DNA of 64,000 bases, taken from positions 62,001-126,000 of the forward strand of contig CAVONB010000013.1 in NCBI GenBank assembly GCA_963697205.1, written 5' to 3'. This DNA is from CAVONB01 sp963697205. Lineage in GTDB: Bacteria; Pseudomonadota; Alphaproteobacteria; Rhizobiales; Hyphomicrobiaceae. The position numbers and the translations under genes were made by a program. The notes beneath the pieces are model-generated. The model saw only the letters and a program-made list of their open reading frames with translations, was not told the DNA's origin and did not search any database. Below, one piece after another: positions 7,973-15,882 of this stretch. The first letter of the stretch is position 1. Each line of letters opens with the position of its first letter.

Positions 7973-9481
7973 ATGTCCCATGCGAACCGTTTCGTGCGTT
8001 TCGAGCTCTCGTCGGTCCATCGTTTGACCGCAACCCTCGCAGCCGGTGCCGCCGTGCTGCTCTCGGGCTGCAGTGCCGACATCGCCCGCTTCGATTATCC
8101 CCCCACATTCAATCTGACCGAAGGCCAGCGCACGACGACGTCGTCCACGACGCCGCCTGTCGGCATGTCGGCCCCGGCCGCGACCGATTCAGGCATCGGC
8201 GGCCCCGAGCCCGCCTACCGGCCTTCCGGCAACTCAATCTACACGCCCCAGCGCGTGACGCCCCCGACGCCCGGCGTGCAGATGTCCGCTCTGCCCGAGC
8301 CGGCCGCTCCTGCGCCGTTGAACTCCGCTCCACCCCCGCGTCGTGATCTGCGCGCCGTGCGCCCCGCCGCGGCATCGCCGCCGCCTGCCCGGGAGCTCGA
8401 GAAGGGTGACGTCATCACCGTCGAAAGCGGCGACACCCTCTATGGCTTGTCGCGCAAGCACCACGTCTCGATCTCCGAGCTGATGTCGGTCAACGGTTTG
8501 ACCTCCCCGCGCATCCGCCCCGGCCAGCAGTTGAGCCTGCCCGCTACCGGCGGCGCGGTCTCCGCCGCCCCTTCCGCGCGGCCCCACCGCACGCCCGTGC
8601 GTCCAGCCGCAGTCGCCCCCGCCCCCGACAGCGGCGGTGCCGGCACTCACACGGTGCAGCCCGGCGACTCGCTCTACAAGATCGCTCGTCAGCACGGTAC
8701 CACCGTCGCCAGCCTGAAGGCCGCCAACGCCATCTCCGACCCGCGTGCCCTTCGGCCGGGCACCGTGTTGACGCTGCCGGGCGCCGGCGGGGCGACGCTG
8801 GCCGCAGCACCGCCCGCCCGCGCCCCCGCCAACCCGCCCCCCGCGCCCCTGCGTCCCGTCAGCGAGCCGGTCTCGAGCGTCGCAGCGATCGCGCCGGCGC
8901 CGCCGTCCGGTCCCGCCGCGGGCAGCGTCGTACCCACGATCGTCAACGGCACGGCCGCAAAGGTCGCGTCCGCGCCGGCCACCACGGTGAGCGACGCGCG
9001 ACCGGTCGTGCCGCCGCTGCCCTCCGTTGAATCCAAACCCGTGAAGGTGGCCGAGATCCGCCCGGATCCCGCCCCGTCAGCGAATGCAATGCCTGCCATG
9101 TCGGGCAAGCTGCGCTGGCCCGCAAAGGGCAAGGTCGTCGCCAACTTTGGCGCCCGCGCCGATGGGAGCCACAACGACGGTGTCAACCTCGCCGTGCCCC
9201 TGGGCACCGATATCCACGCAGCCGAGGGCGGTGTCGTCGCCTACGCCGGCAACGAGTTGAAGGGTTACGGCAACCTCGTCCTGATCCGCCACGACAACGG
9301 CTGGGTCACAGCGTACGCCCACGCCGACCAATTGCTCGTCAAGCGCGGCGACAAGGTCCGGCGCGGACAGGTGGTCGCGAAGGCCGGCAAGACCGGCACC
9401 GTCGATCAGCCGCAGGTGCATTTCGAATTGCGGATGGGCTCCAAGCCCGTCGACCCGCTGCCGTACATGGAAAAGAGCTGA
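7973..9481 (+). CDS. LysM/LytM-domain lipoprotein, NlpD/DipM-like amidase activator
   Basis: Codes for 502 residues from ATG 7973, which has GAGG eight bases upstream. The N terminus carries a lipoprotein signal (LAAGAAVLLSGC, lipid on the Cys). Two LysM peptidoglycan-binding domains follow at about residues 146-191 and 222-267, separated by Pro/Ala-rich linkers, then an M23/LytM domain from about 380 to the end. The zinc motifs are degenerate: the first reads SHNDGVNLA where active enzymes have HxxxD, and the last reads QVHFELR where they have HxH. This suggests a non-catalytic activator of N-acetylmuramyl amidases during septum splitting, as known for NlpD, EnvC and DipM. A consensus CtrA box precedes it. 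Confidence 0.85.
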   Translation: MSHANRFVRFELSSVHRLTATLAAGAAVLLSGCSADIARFDYPPTFNLTEGQRTTTSSTTPPVGMSAPAATDSGIGGPEPAYRPSGNSIYTPQRVTPPTPGVQMSALPEPAAPAPLNSAPPPRRDLRAVRPAAASPPPARELEKGDVITVESGDTLYGLSRKHHVSISELMSVNGLTSPRIRPGQQLSLPATGGAVSAAPSARPHRTPVRPAAVAPAPDSGGAGTHTVQPGDSLYKIARQHGTTVASLKAANAISDPRALRPGTVLTLPGAGGATLAAAPPARAPANPPPAPLRPVSEPVSSVAAIAPAPPSGPAAGSVVPTIVNGTAAKVASAPATTVSDARPVVPPLPSVESKPVKVAEIRPDPAPSANAMPAMSGKLRWPAKGKVVANFGARADGSHNDGVNLAVPLGTDIHAAEGGVVAYAGNELKGYGNLVLIRHDNGWVTAYAHADQLLVKRGDKVRRGQVVAKAGKTGTVDQPQVHFELRMGSKPVDPLPYMEKS

Positions 9482-9531
9482 CCAACAGCCCGAGCGGCCA
9501 CATTCGGACACATGAACGGGGCACTACGCGG

Positions 9532-9564
9532 GCGGGGCCGGACATCGCGTTCGGCCCCGCTCTT
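9532..9564 (+). terminator. Probable terminator of the LysM/LytM gene
   Basis: GCGGGGCCG (9532-9540) pairs perfectly with CGGCCCCGC (9552-9560) over an 11-base loop, followed by TCTT. It lies 51 bases after the stop codon. The T-tract is weak. Confidence 0.55.
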
Positions 9565-9622
9565 CGCGTAGGACCTCGCCGACATGGACCGTGCAGGTCA
9601 CCCCGCGTGGCCCCCGGGCGCA

Positions 9623-10837
9623 TCACGCCGGCAGAGGCGCGATGTAGGGCACAGGCACGAAAAACCGCCCGCCGACCGTCTTGAAGGCATTGTGCGCGCT
9701 CGCCTGCGACGCGACGCGCAACGCCTGCATGGCCAGTCCCGCAGTGGTCTCGCGCCAGAACCACGTGTCGACCTGACGTGCGGCTGGCTGCTCGCCCTGC
9801 GCTTGCGCAGCCTCGTAGCAGTAGGCCTTGAGATCGTCGACCACGTAGCGCAGCGCCAGCGCCGGCGCGAAGCCGTTCCCGGCGTCCGCAATCTGCCCCT
9901 CCAGGAATTCCGACATGAACGCCGGCCACGTCTCAGGCGCCATCCGGCTGGTGCCGACGGTGGAACGCCCGAACCGTTGCTTGAACGCCGCGTTATGGGG
10001 CGCAAGCAACGAGATCTCGGACGCCAGGGCCGCCGACCACTCTTCACCGAGCCCGGGAAGGCGCGGTGACGGTAAGGCGAACGGCGGACGCCAGCCTGCC
10101 CTGTCGCTCCAGCTCGGCGCCTGGTCCGGGAAGTCTTCCAGAATGAACGGCCCGTCGGTCCGCTCCAGCAGGCCGAGCGCCGACATCACCACCCGACGCT
10201 GGAAGGCAGCGTCGCCAGGCTCCCCGACAGGACGCCCCAACTGGAACGGCACATAGAGGCCACGCGGCGGCAGGCTCTTTTCCATGTGCATGCGCACGAT
10301 GCCAAGCACCGTCGTCGCCAGGCCACGCAGCTCGATCATGTGGGCCAGCGCGCTCACGGCGCGCGTGCACAGTGGTCAGACAGGGCTGAAGAGGATCGCG
10401 TCGATGCGATCCCGCTTCAGTCGTTCCACGATGCTGTCAGCTGTCTCTTCCATCATCTTGGGATCGGTCGAGCCCATGAAGGCGTAGTGCCGGTCCCCAA
10501 CGCTGCCGATCACACCCTCGGCCGCCAGCTCTTTCAGCCGGTCGATGGGATAGATGGTGTTGATGTCGCGCTGCCAGCCCACCCGGTCGTAGTTGATCGA
10601 GGGGTGGCTCATCAAGATGTCGCCGGTCGCCAGCGCGGCAGGCAACTCCTTGAAGCCCGCGCTGCCCGGCGGTAACGGGTCCTCGCCGCGCGCAAACAGC
10701 GCCGCCGAGGAGATGATGGCCACACGCCGCTCGCTCAGCGGCGCCCCTTGCACCCAGGGCCGGGTCGCCGGCGTCGGGCAGTCGAGCGCGACGATATTCG
10801 CCCGCGTCGGCTCGGGAATGTCCTCGATACGGGCCAA
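9623..10837 (-). CDS. PrdB/GrdB-family reductase, probable selenoprotein with in-frame TGA (Sec154)
   Basis: Two open segments, 10837-10376 and 10357-9623, lie in the same frame and are separated only by TGA at 10378-10376 and six sense codons. Read through, they give 404 residues. The first part contains SHPSINYDRVGWQRDINTIY, typical of the glycine/sarcosine/betaine/D-proline reductase selenoprotein B family, and runs into SPV-TGA-PLC, exactly where family members carry the redox U-x-x-C or C-x-x-C pair. The second part continues the same fold (ELRGLATTVLGIVRMHMEK, LGRPVGEPGD). A GC hairpin with a GU-containing loop starts 11 bases after the TGA. Known PrdB and GrdB subunits use selenocysteine for reductive cleavage; the role in a proteobacterium is unknown. 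A nonsense mutation is the alternative. Confidence 0.75.
10339..10371 (-). promoter_or_regulatory. SECIS-like hairpin just after the in-frame TGA
   Basis: In mRNA sense, GCGCGC (10364-10359) pairs perfectly with GCGCGC (10353-10348) around the loop CGUGA; a lower helix UGUG/CACA (10371-10368 with 10342-10339) extends it across an internal loop. The apical loop starts 17 bases after the TGA, the spacing I recall for the E. coli fdhF SECIS, and it contains the G-U expected for SelB recognition. High GC makes chance hairpins common, so this is supportive rather than proof. Confidence 0.5.
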
Positions 10838-10958
10838 ACGGCGATCCCCCGGTCGGACGGCGCGTTACGTTCCAGCCCGCCCAGTCGTCCGGTATTGGAT
10901 ACGCACAGGAGAGTGCTGTCAACGCGCCCTGTGCGCCGGCAGCGCGCCCGAGACCAGG

Positions 10959-11156
10959 CTACTCCAGGGAAAGGTCGCTCTCCTTGGCGATCCGCTCGAA
11001 GGCCTCCGAGCTGCCCTTGATCCGGTACTGGTTCTGACCGTCCTCCAGGGGCGGCATCAGCCGCAGCACCTTGTAGCGCGTGGATGAGGCGAGCGAGTTC
11101 AGCCGCGCTGGCCTGAGAAGCACGGACTGACCGATCTTGTACTTGTGAGCTGCCAC
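10959..11156 (-). CDS. Small conserved protein of Rhizobiales (65 aa), unknown function
   Basis: GTG at 11156 is preceded by a strong AGGAGG eight bases upstream, which fixes the start. The product begins VAAHKYKIGQSVLLRPARL and continues with YKVLRLMPP, QYRIKGSSEAFERIAKESDL. Similar short proteins with a KIGQSV...YKIVRLLP...YRIK pattern are frequent in Rhizobiales as far as I recall, with no known role; the fold looks like a small beta barrel. It is followed, after 121 bases, by the end of the reductase gene. Confidence 0.7.
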   Translation of the reverse strand: MAAHKYKIGQSVLLRPARLNSLASSTRYKVLRLMPPLEDGQNQYRIKGSSEAFERIAKESDLSLE

Positions 11157-11240
11157 GGGTCGCTCCTCCTGGTGGTGAACGCGAGCCCCGAAAGGCCGCC
11201 AGACCGCCACCCTAGCAGGTGCGGGCGTACCCAGGGGAAA

Positions 11241-11441
11241 TCATCGCCGGCCGAAGTCCGCCTGCGCCCCCTTGCGCCGCCGCGGCGGCCGGGCGTCACC
11301 GCCCTGCCCTCCGAAAAACTGGGCCCTCTGCTGGGCCCGCAGCGCCTTCTGGCTCGCCTGGCGCGCCGTCAGCGCCCGATACCCGACCCAGCCCGTGACC
11401 ACCGATCCGATCAACGCTGCCCCAACGATCGCCATCCACAC
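11241..11441 (-). CDS. Small membrane protein with basic tail
   Basis: Codes for 66 residues: one hydrophobic N-terminal helix (MWMAIVGAALIGSVVTGWVGY) and a basic, Gln/Arg-rich cytoplasmic-looking tail (ARQASQKALRAQQRA, then RPPRRRKG). No family is recognised and the length gives little statistical support; codon use is compatible with coding. It lies 84 bases upstream of the 65-residue gene on the same strand. Confidence 0.35.
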   Translation of the reverse strand: MWMAIVGAALIGSVVTGWVGYRALTARQASQKALRAQQRAQFFGGQGGDARPPRRRKGAQADFGRR

Positions 11442-11584
11442 GTCACCGTCTCCGCTTGGTCGCCTTGCCGATGGGGCACGACACGCCGATCGCGTGGCGG
11501 ATCACCAGGAGAGCGACGATGCGCGTCAATCCATTAACAAAGCACCCGAAACCTTTGCCACTGTGGAGGCAAGTCGGGCCGGTG

Positions 11585-12079
11585 TCAGTCCCCGCGGCTG
11601 GCGACATCGCGGATCGGTACGCCCGGCTCCCGCTTCGCGCGGCGGATCGCCAGCGTTGTCTTGACTGTTGCCACATTCGGCGCTGCCGTAAGTTCGCGGG
11701 TCACGAACTCCTGGAACGCGGGCAGGTCGGGAGCGACACAGTGCAGGAAATAGTCGCTCTCCCCCGATAGCATGTGCGCCTCGCGGACAAGCGGCCAGGC
11801 GAGCACACGGTTCTCAAAGGCGCGCAGATCGCCCTCGGCCTGGCTGTGCAGGCCCACCATGACAAAGGCGGTGACTGGATACCCCAGCGCCGCCTCATCG
11901 AGCAGCGCGGTATAGCCCGTGATCAGTCCGGCATCCTCCAGTGCCCGCACGCGCCTGAGGCAGGGCGGAGGAGAAAGGCCCACCCTGGCGGCCAGCGCCA
12001 CATTCGTCAGCCGGCCGTCGGCCTGCAGTTCGCGCAGGATACGCCAGTCGGTGGCATCGAGCAGATCGCGGCGCGGCAC
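11585..12079 (-). CDS. Lrp/AsnC-family transcriptional regulator
   Basis: Codes for 164 residues from GTG 12079. The N-terminal winged helix-turn-helix is clear (DATDWRILRELQADGRLTNV, then LAARVGLSPPPCLRRVRALE), followed by GLITGYTALLDEAALGYPV and the RAM ligand-binding domain (residues about 65-145: LSGESDYFLHCVAPDLPAFQ and the TIVKTT-like strand VATVKTTLAI). Such regulators sense amino acids and usually control amino acid metabolism or export. It is divergent from the ELM1-like gene with 248 bases between, which probably hold its own promoter. Target genes cannot be told from the window. Confidence 0.9.
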   Translation of the reverse strand: MPRRDLLDATDWRILRELQADGRLTNVALAARVGLSPPPCLRRVRALEDAGLITGYTALLDEAALGYPVTAFVMVGLHSQAEGDLRAFENRVLAWPLVREAHMLSGESDYFLHCVAPDLPAFQEFVTRELTAAPNVATVKTTLAIRRAKREPGVPIRDVASRGD

Positions 12080-12327
12080 GTCGGGGCTTCCTCCTCACGG
12101 CAATCACCCTTCGCCCACACCTAGCCAAACGGGTAATGAATGGCAAGAAACACGCTAGCAAAACGACCGAATCGAACGGAAAACCACCCGAGCCCCGCTG
12201 CCTCCACCGCCAATGACGGGCTGCGGCGGTGCGTGCTATCGACACCGCGGTTGCACCGGTAGACACGCTTCACACAGCCGCAACCGCAGTGCCGGGCAGA
12301 CGCAACCCAAAGCCCGAGACGAGGTCC

Positions 12328-13365
12328 ATGCCGACCGCCGACCCAACGCCCTCCACGTCCGCTCACCCGCTCGCCGGTGCGCGCGGCTGGATCATTACCG
12401 ATGGTAAGGCCGGCATGGTCGTCCAGGCGCGCGGCGTCGCCGAGGCGCTGGGGCTCGTCGTGGAGACCAAGACGGTCGAGCTGAGCGGCTGGGCGCGCCT
12501 GACCGCGCCGTGGGGCCCCGTCCAGCCCCACGACCGCTTCGGCGCGCCAGGATCGCAATTCACGCCGCCCTGGCCCCAGGTCGCCATCGCCACCGGCCGC
12601 GCCAGCATTCCCTATATCCGCCGCCTGAAGCGTCTGGCCGGGCCCCAGACCTTCACCGTCATTCTGCAGGACCCGCGCACGGGGGCGAAGGCCGCCGATC
12701 TCATCTGGGTGCCGGCCCACGACAAGCTGCGCGGCCCCAACGTGATGACCACGCTGACCGCGCCTCATTCCTTCTCGCACGAGCGCTTGTCGGCCCTGCG
12801 CGCCAGCGCGCCGCCGGAGATTGCCGCCTTGCCGACGCCGCGTGTAGCCGTGATCCTAGGCGGCAAGAACGGCGTCTACCGCTTCACCGAGGCCGACGAC
12901 GATCGCCTCGAGGCGGCCTTGCGCGACCTGGCGGCCCTGGGCGCAAGCTTCATGATCACACCCTCGAGGCGTACGCACCGCCGCCTGATCGAGGCCGCCG
13001 ACCGTGGCACCGCGCAAAGCCCGCGCATCCTCTGGGACACCACTGGCGAGAACCCTTATCCCCAGTTCCTGGCAAACGCCGACGCGTTGGTCGTAACCGC
13101 CGACAGCGTCAACATGACGGGGGAGGCCTGCGCCAGCGGCCGGCCCGTATTCGTGTTCACCCCCTCCGGCGGCAGCGACAAGTTTGCCCGCTTTCATGCC
13201 GCCCTCAACCAGGCTGGGGCAACACGACCGCTTCCCGATCACCTTGGAAGCTGGCAGACATGGACCTATGCGCCGCTGTTCTCGGCGGCAGAGATCGCCG
13301 CTGAGATCGAACGGCGGTGGACACGGCGCCGCGCCATGCTCGGGGGCTTGACCGCAGGCACGTGA
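12328..13365 (+). CDS. ELM1/DUF1022-family protein (mitochondrial fission protein ELM1-like)
   Basis: Codes for 345 residues from ATG 12328, with GAGG five bases upstream. Family features include WIITDGKAGMVVQARGVAEA near the N terminus, the CONGRAS-like segment ATGRASIPYIRRLK, LQDPRTGAKAADLIWVPAHD and, in the second half, VILGGKNGVYRF, SRRTHRRLIEAA and TADSVNMTGEACASGRPVFV. The fold resembles GT-B glycosyltransferases. The plant homologue ELM1 recruits a dynamin to mitochondria; the bacterial role is unproven and may concern the cell envelope. It is followed at 49 bases by a 2OG oxygenase, probably in the same operon. Confidence 0.85.
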   Translation: MPTADPTPSTSAHPLAGARGWIITDGKAGMVVQARGVAEALGLVVETKTVELSGWARLTAPWGPVQPHDRFGAPGSQFTPPWPQVAIATGRASIPYIRRLKRLAGPQTFTVILQDPRTGAKAADLIWVPAHDKLRGPNVMTTLTAPHSFSHERLSALRASAPPEIAALPTPRVAVILGGKNGVYRFTEADDDRLEAALRDLAALGASFMITPSRRTHRRLIEAADRGTAQSPRILWDTTGENPYPQFLANADALVVTADSVNMTGEACASGRPVFVFTPSGGSDKFARFHAALNQAGATRPLPDHLGSWQTWTYAPLFSAAEIAAEIERRWTRRRAMLGGLTAGT

Positions 13366-13414
13366 GACGCGGCAGACCGCCGGTTCAGGTCCGGCAGGGT
13401 GGAGGACGATCGAC

Positions 13415-14038
13415 ATGGCGCATCTCGACATTGCAAGGCTCGCGGCCGCCGAGCTTCACACCGAGCCGTATATGTACACCGTGGTCCCCAATTTCATTTC
13501 CGCCGAGAGCCTGCGTCGCGTCATCGAGACCTATCCGTCCATCAGCCAGGGCGGATCGTTCCCCATCGAATCGCTCAGGACCGACATGGTCATCAAGGAA
13601 GTGATCGACGAACTCGACGGTCCCATTTTCCAGAAGGCGATCGAGGACAAGTTCGGCGTCGACCTGACCGACCGGCCCAAGATGTACTCGCTGCGCGGCT
13701 ACACCCGCGGCAAGGACGGCCAGATCCATACCGACAGCAAGGACAAGATCATCACCGTCCTGCTCTACTTCAACGAGAATTGGAACCAGGACGGCGGCCG
13801 CCTGCGCATCCTGAAGAACGGGCACGACGTCGACGACTTCGTCACCGAGGTGGCTCCAGACAACGGCACGCTGCTGGTCTTCAAGCGCTCCGACAACTCC
13901 TGGCATGGCCATCATCCCTTCGAGGGCCCGCGCCGCTCGCTGCAGATGAACTGGATGACCAGTGAAGGCTCGAAAGGCTGGCACCGCGTCCGCCACAAGC
14001 TGTCGGCAGCCGTCAAGAAGATTACGGCCACCGGCTGA
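13415..14038 (+). CDS. 2-oxoglutarate/Fe(II)-dependent oxygenase
   Basis: Codes for 207 residues with GGAGG-like ribosome site before ATG 13415. The iron ligands of the double-stranded beta-helix are visible: His105-x-Asp107 in IHTDSKDK and the distal His164 in NSWHGHHPFEGP, followed by RRS (Arg about 172-173) that would hold 2-oxoglutarate. The segment YSLRGYTRGKDGQIHTDSKD precedes the site, as in prolyl-4-hydroxylase-like enzymes (2OG-FeII_Oxy_3). The substrate is unknown. It sits between the ELM1-like gene and the CPBP-type membrane protein. Confidence 0.85.
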   Translation: MAHLDIARLAAAELHTEPYMYTVVPNFISAESLRRVIETYPSISQGGSFPIESLRTDMVIKEVIDELDGPIFQKAIEDKFGVDLTDRPKMYSLRGYTRGKDGQIHTDSKDKIITVLLYFNENWNQDGGRLRILKNGHDVDDFVTEVAPDNGTLLVFKRSDNSWHGHHPFEGPRRSLQMNWMTSEGSKGWHRVRHKLSAAVKKITATG

Positions 14039-14140
14039 TTCTGCTTCGCGACCGGCTGGAGTGACGGCGGCACCCGCCGCCGGCCGACTCGCGTTATCCA
14101 GTCGGCGGGGCCCCCACGGGCGCCGGGAGAACACCAGCCG

Positions 14141-14878
14141 ATGGGCGGCCACACCAAGCTCGCGTCGGAACTGACGGCCGCTGGCAGCCGGCCGCGCCCC
14201 CAAACCATCGCCACTCCAGCGATCTGGCGCCGCATCCGGCTTTTGTCCGAGATCGCTGTCTTCTACGTCGGCGCGCCGCTGATGGTGACATTCGTCGTTT
14301 ACGGCCTGCGCCTGCCACTATTCCTGGTTCTGCCCCCGGTCCTGCTGGCCGTGATCGCCTTCCTGCTGTGGGACCGTTCCTTCGATATCCGGCGGGAGCT
14401 TGCACGCGACGTGTCGCTGCTGACGGTCATCGCCATTCTCGCCACGTTCTGCGTCATCGGCGGCCTGATCGCGGGCTACGTCGCCAGCGAGATGCCGCGC
14501 CAGTTCCTCTCGATGCCGCGCAACCGGCCCCGGGTCTGGATCACGATCCTCGTGCTTTACCCGGTCCTGTCCGTGGCGGCGCAGGAGCTCGTCTACCGCA
14601 CGTTCTTCTTTCACCGATACGGGCCGCTGTTCGGTGAGCGACGCTGGCTCGCCATCCTCGTCAACGGCGCCCTGTTCGCCACTGCCCACATTATGTTCTA
14701 CAACCCCGTCGCATTTCTCAGCACCTTCCTGGGCGGATGCCTGTTTGCCTGGCGCTACACCGCCACCCGCTCCTTCTGGGCGGTCTGCCTGGAGCATACG
14801 CTGTACGGCTGGCTGATCTTCACGATTGGACTGGGCGGCTACTTCTTCACCGGGATCGCCAACCCCATGCTGCGCTGA
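14141..14878 (+). CDS. CPBP-family intramembrane protease-like protein
   Basis: Codes for 245 residues with a polar N terminus of about 35 residues and about seven transmembrane helices. The ABI/CPBP motifs are present: motif 1 as AAQELVYRTFFFHRYGPLF, motif 2 in NGALFATAHIMFYNPVAF and motif 3 in CLEHTLYGW. Motif 1 normally reads EExxxR; here the first Glu is Gln (QELVYR), the position used as catalytic base in Rce1-type proteases, so activity is uncertain. I recall other proteobacterial members with the same Q-E pair, so this may be a subfamily trait. It follows the oxygenase gene by 102 bases. Confidence 0.8.
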   Translation: MGGHTKLASELTAAGSRPRPQTIATPAIWRRIRLLSEIAVFYVGAPLMVTFVVYGLRLPLFLVLPPVLLAVIAFLLWDRSFDIRRELARDVSLLTVIAILATFCVIGGLIAGYVASEMPRQFLSMPRNRPRVWITILVLYPVLSVAAQELVYRTFFFHRYGPLFGERRWLAILVNGALFATAHIMFYNPVAFLSTFLGGCLFAWRYTATRSFWAVCLEHTLYGWLIFTIGLGGYFFTGIANPMLR

Positions 14879-14920
14879 ACCGCGCAGCGGTAGGGTGACA
14901 AGCGGTCATGCCACGTCGGG

Positions 14921-15658
14921 TCACTCGCGCCTGAGCACCGCGTTCACGATACCATTGGCCCAGCCCTTGGCCTGGAACGTGCGCTGCAGCTCCGCGGCGT
15001 CATAGAGCGTCTGGACCCAATCGAAGAACGCGATCGGCGTCTTGGCGCAATCCGCCAGATAACGCTCGAAGAAGGCGTCGAGGATGCCGGTATCGGCCTG
15101 CCGGATGTGGCCGAAACGCAACGACAGCTGCTTGACCGCCTCCGCGATCGGCTCGCCCTCGACGACGTGACGGTAGAGCGTGCTCATCAGGCCCGCCCGG
15201 TCGGCGCCGGATTTGCAGTGCATGAGCATTGGGTACTCGATCGACAGCAGCAGATCCCGGGCCGCCAGCACTTCCTCCCGGGAGGGTGCGGCGCGCGAGC
15301 GCACCTGAAAGTTCACCAGCCGGATCCCGTGTCGCGCGCACGCCTCTTCTTCCAGCCAGTAGCTGCCGCAGGGGCGCGGCCCCCTCAGATTTACGATCGT
15401 ACGAATACCCTCACGGGCGAGGCTGGCAATCTGATGTGGCGCCGGCTGCGCTGAGCGCCACGCCTTGTTTCCCAGCCGGTGCCGGTTGACGTAGATGACC
15501 CGGAAAATACCGTGATCCACCAGCAGCATGTCGGCATACTTCGTCGCCGGCCCCAGCGTGCGCCGGGCCCACGGCGGGGCGTTGTCGATGATCGCATGCC
15601 GCCAGGGCAGAGTAATGCGCTTCATCGCGCGTCGGGTACGTTTGGCTAGGCTCGGCAT
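14921..15658 (-). CDS. Tyrosine/dual-specificity protein phosphatase-like protein
   Basis: Codes for about 245 residues from ATG 15658; GTG 15694 and ATG 15625 are other in-frame starts and none has a good ribosome site. The signature HCKSGADRAG is the C-x5-R phosphate loop of cysteine phosphatases, preceded by a candidate general acid region (VNFQVRSRAAPSREE) and by GIRTIVNLRG, the strand typical of the DSP-like branch. The N-terminal 50 residues are basic. It probably acts on phosphotyrosine or another phospho-monoester in the cytoplasm; the target is unknown. It is divergent from the DUF374-WaaA gene. Confidence 0.85.
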   Translation of the reverse strand: MPSLAKRTRRAMKRITLPWRHAIIDNAPPWARRTLGPATKYADMLLVDHGIFRVIYVNRHRLGNKAWRSAQPAPHQIASLAREGIRTIVNLRGPRPCGSYWLEEEACARHGIRLVNFQVRSRAAPSREEVLAARDLLLSIEYPMLMHCKSGADRAGLMSTLYRHVVEGEPIAEAVKQLSLRFGHIRQADTGILDAFFERYLADCAKTPIAFFDWVQTLYDAAELQRTFQAKGWANGIVNAVLRRE

Positions 15659-15882
15659 ACCGTGTCTTCGCAAGAAGGCGCGTTGCGCGATCACCCGCTG
15701 CGCGTGGGAGGACGGAAGACATCGTTGCGCGGATGCCCCTCGGGGCGTTACGGCTGGACCTGAGCCGGGCGACGTTGCCTGTTTGCGTTCGCTAGATATC
15801 CGCTGTAGAGACCACCTTCAAGGGGGAGAGCCCGCGCGCGGCACCGCAGCGCACAGCTCCCTGATCTCGAACAGAGTTCTCG

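Noticed and set aside
10355..10378. Reading the TGA in the reductase gene as a nonsense mutation with a new start at GTG 10357
   Set aside because: The TGA falls exactly on the redox position of the family and is followed by a SECIS-like hairpin; the second half alone would lack the active site. The possibility is kept as the alternative to selenocysteine.
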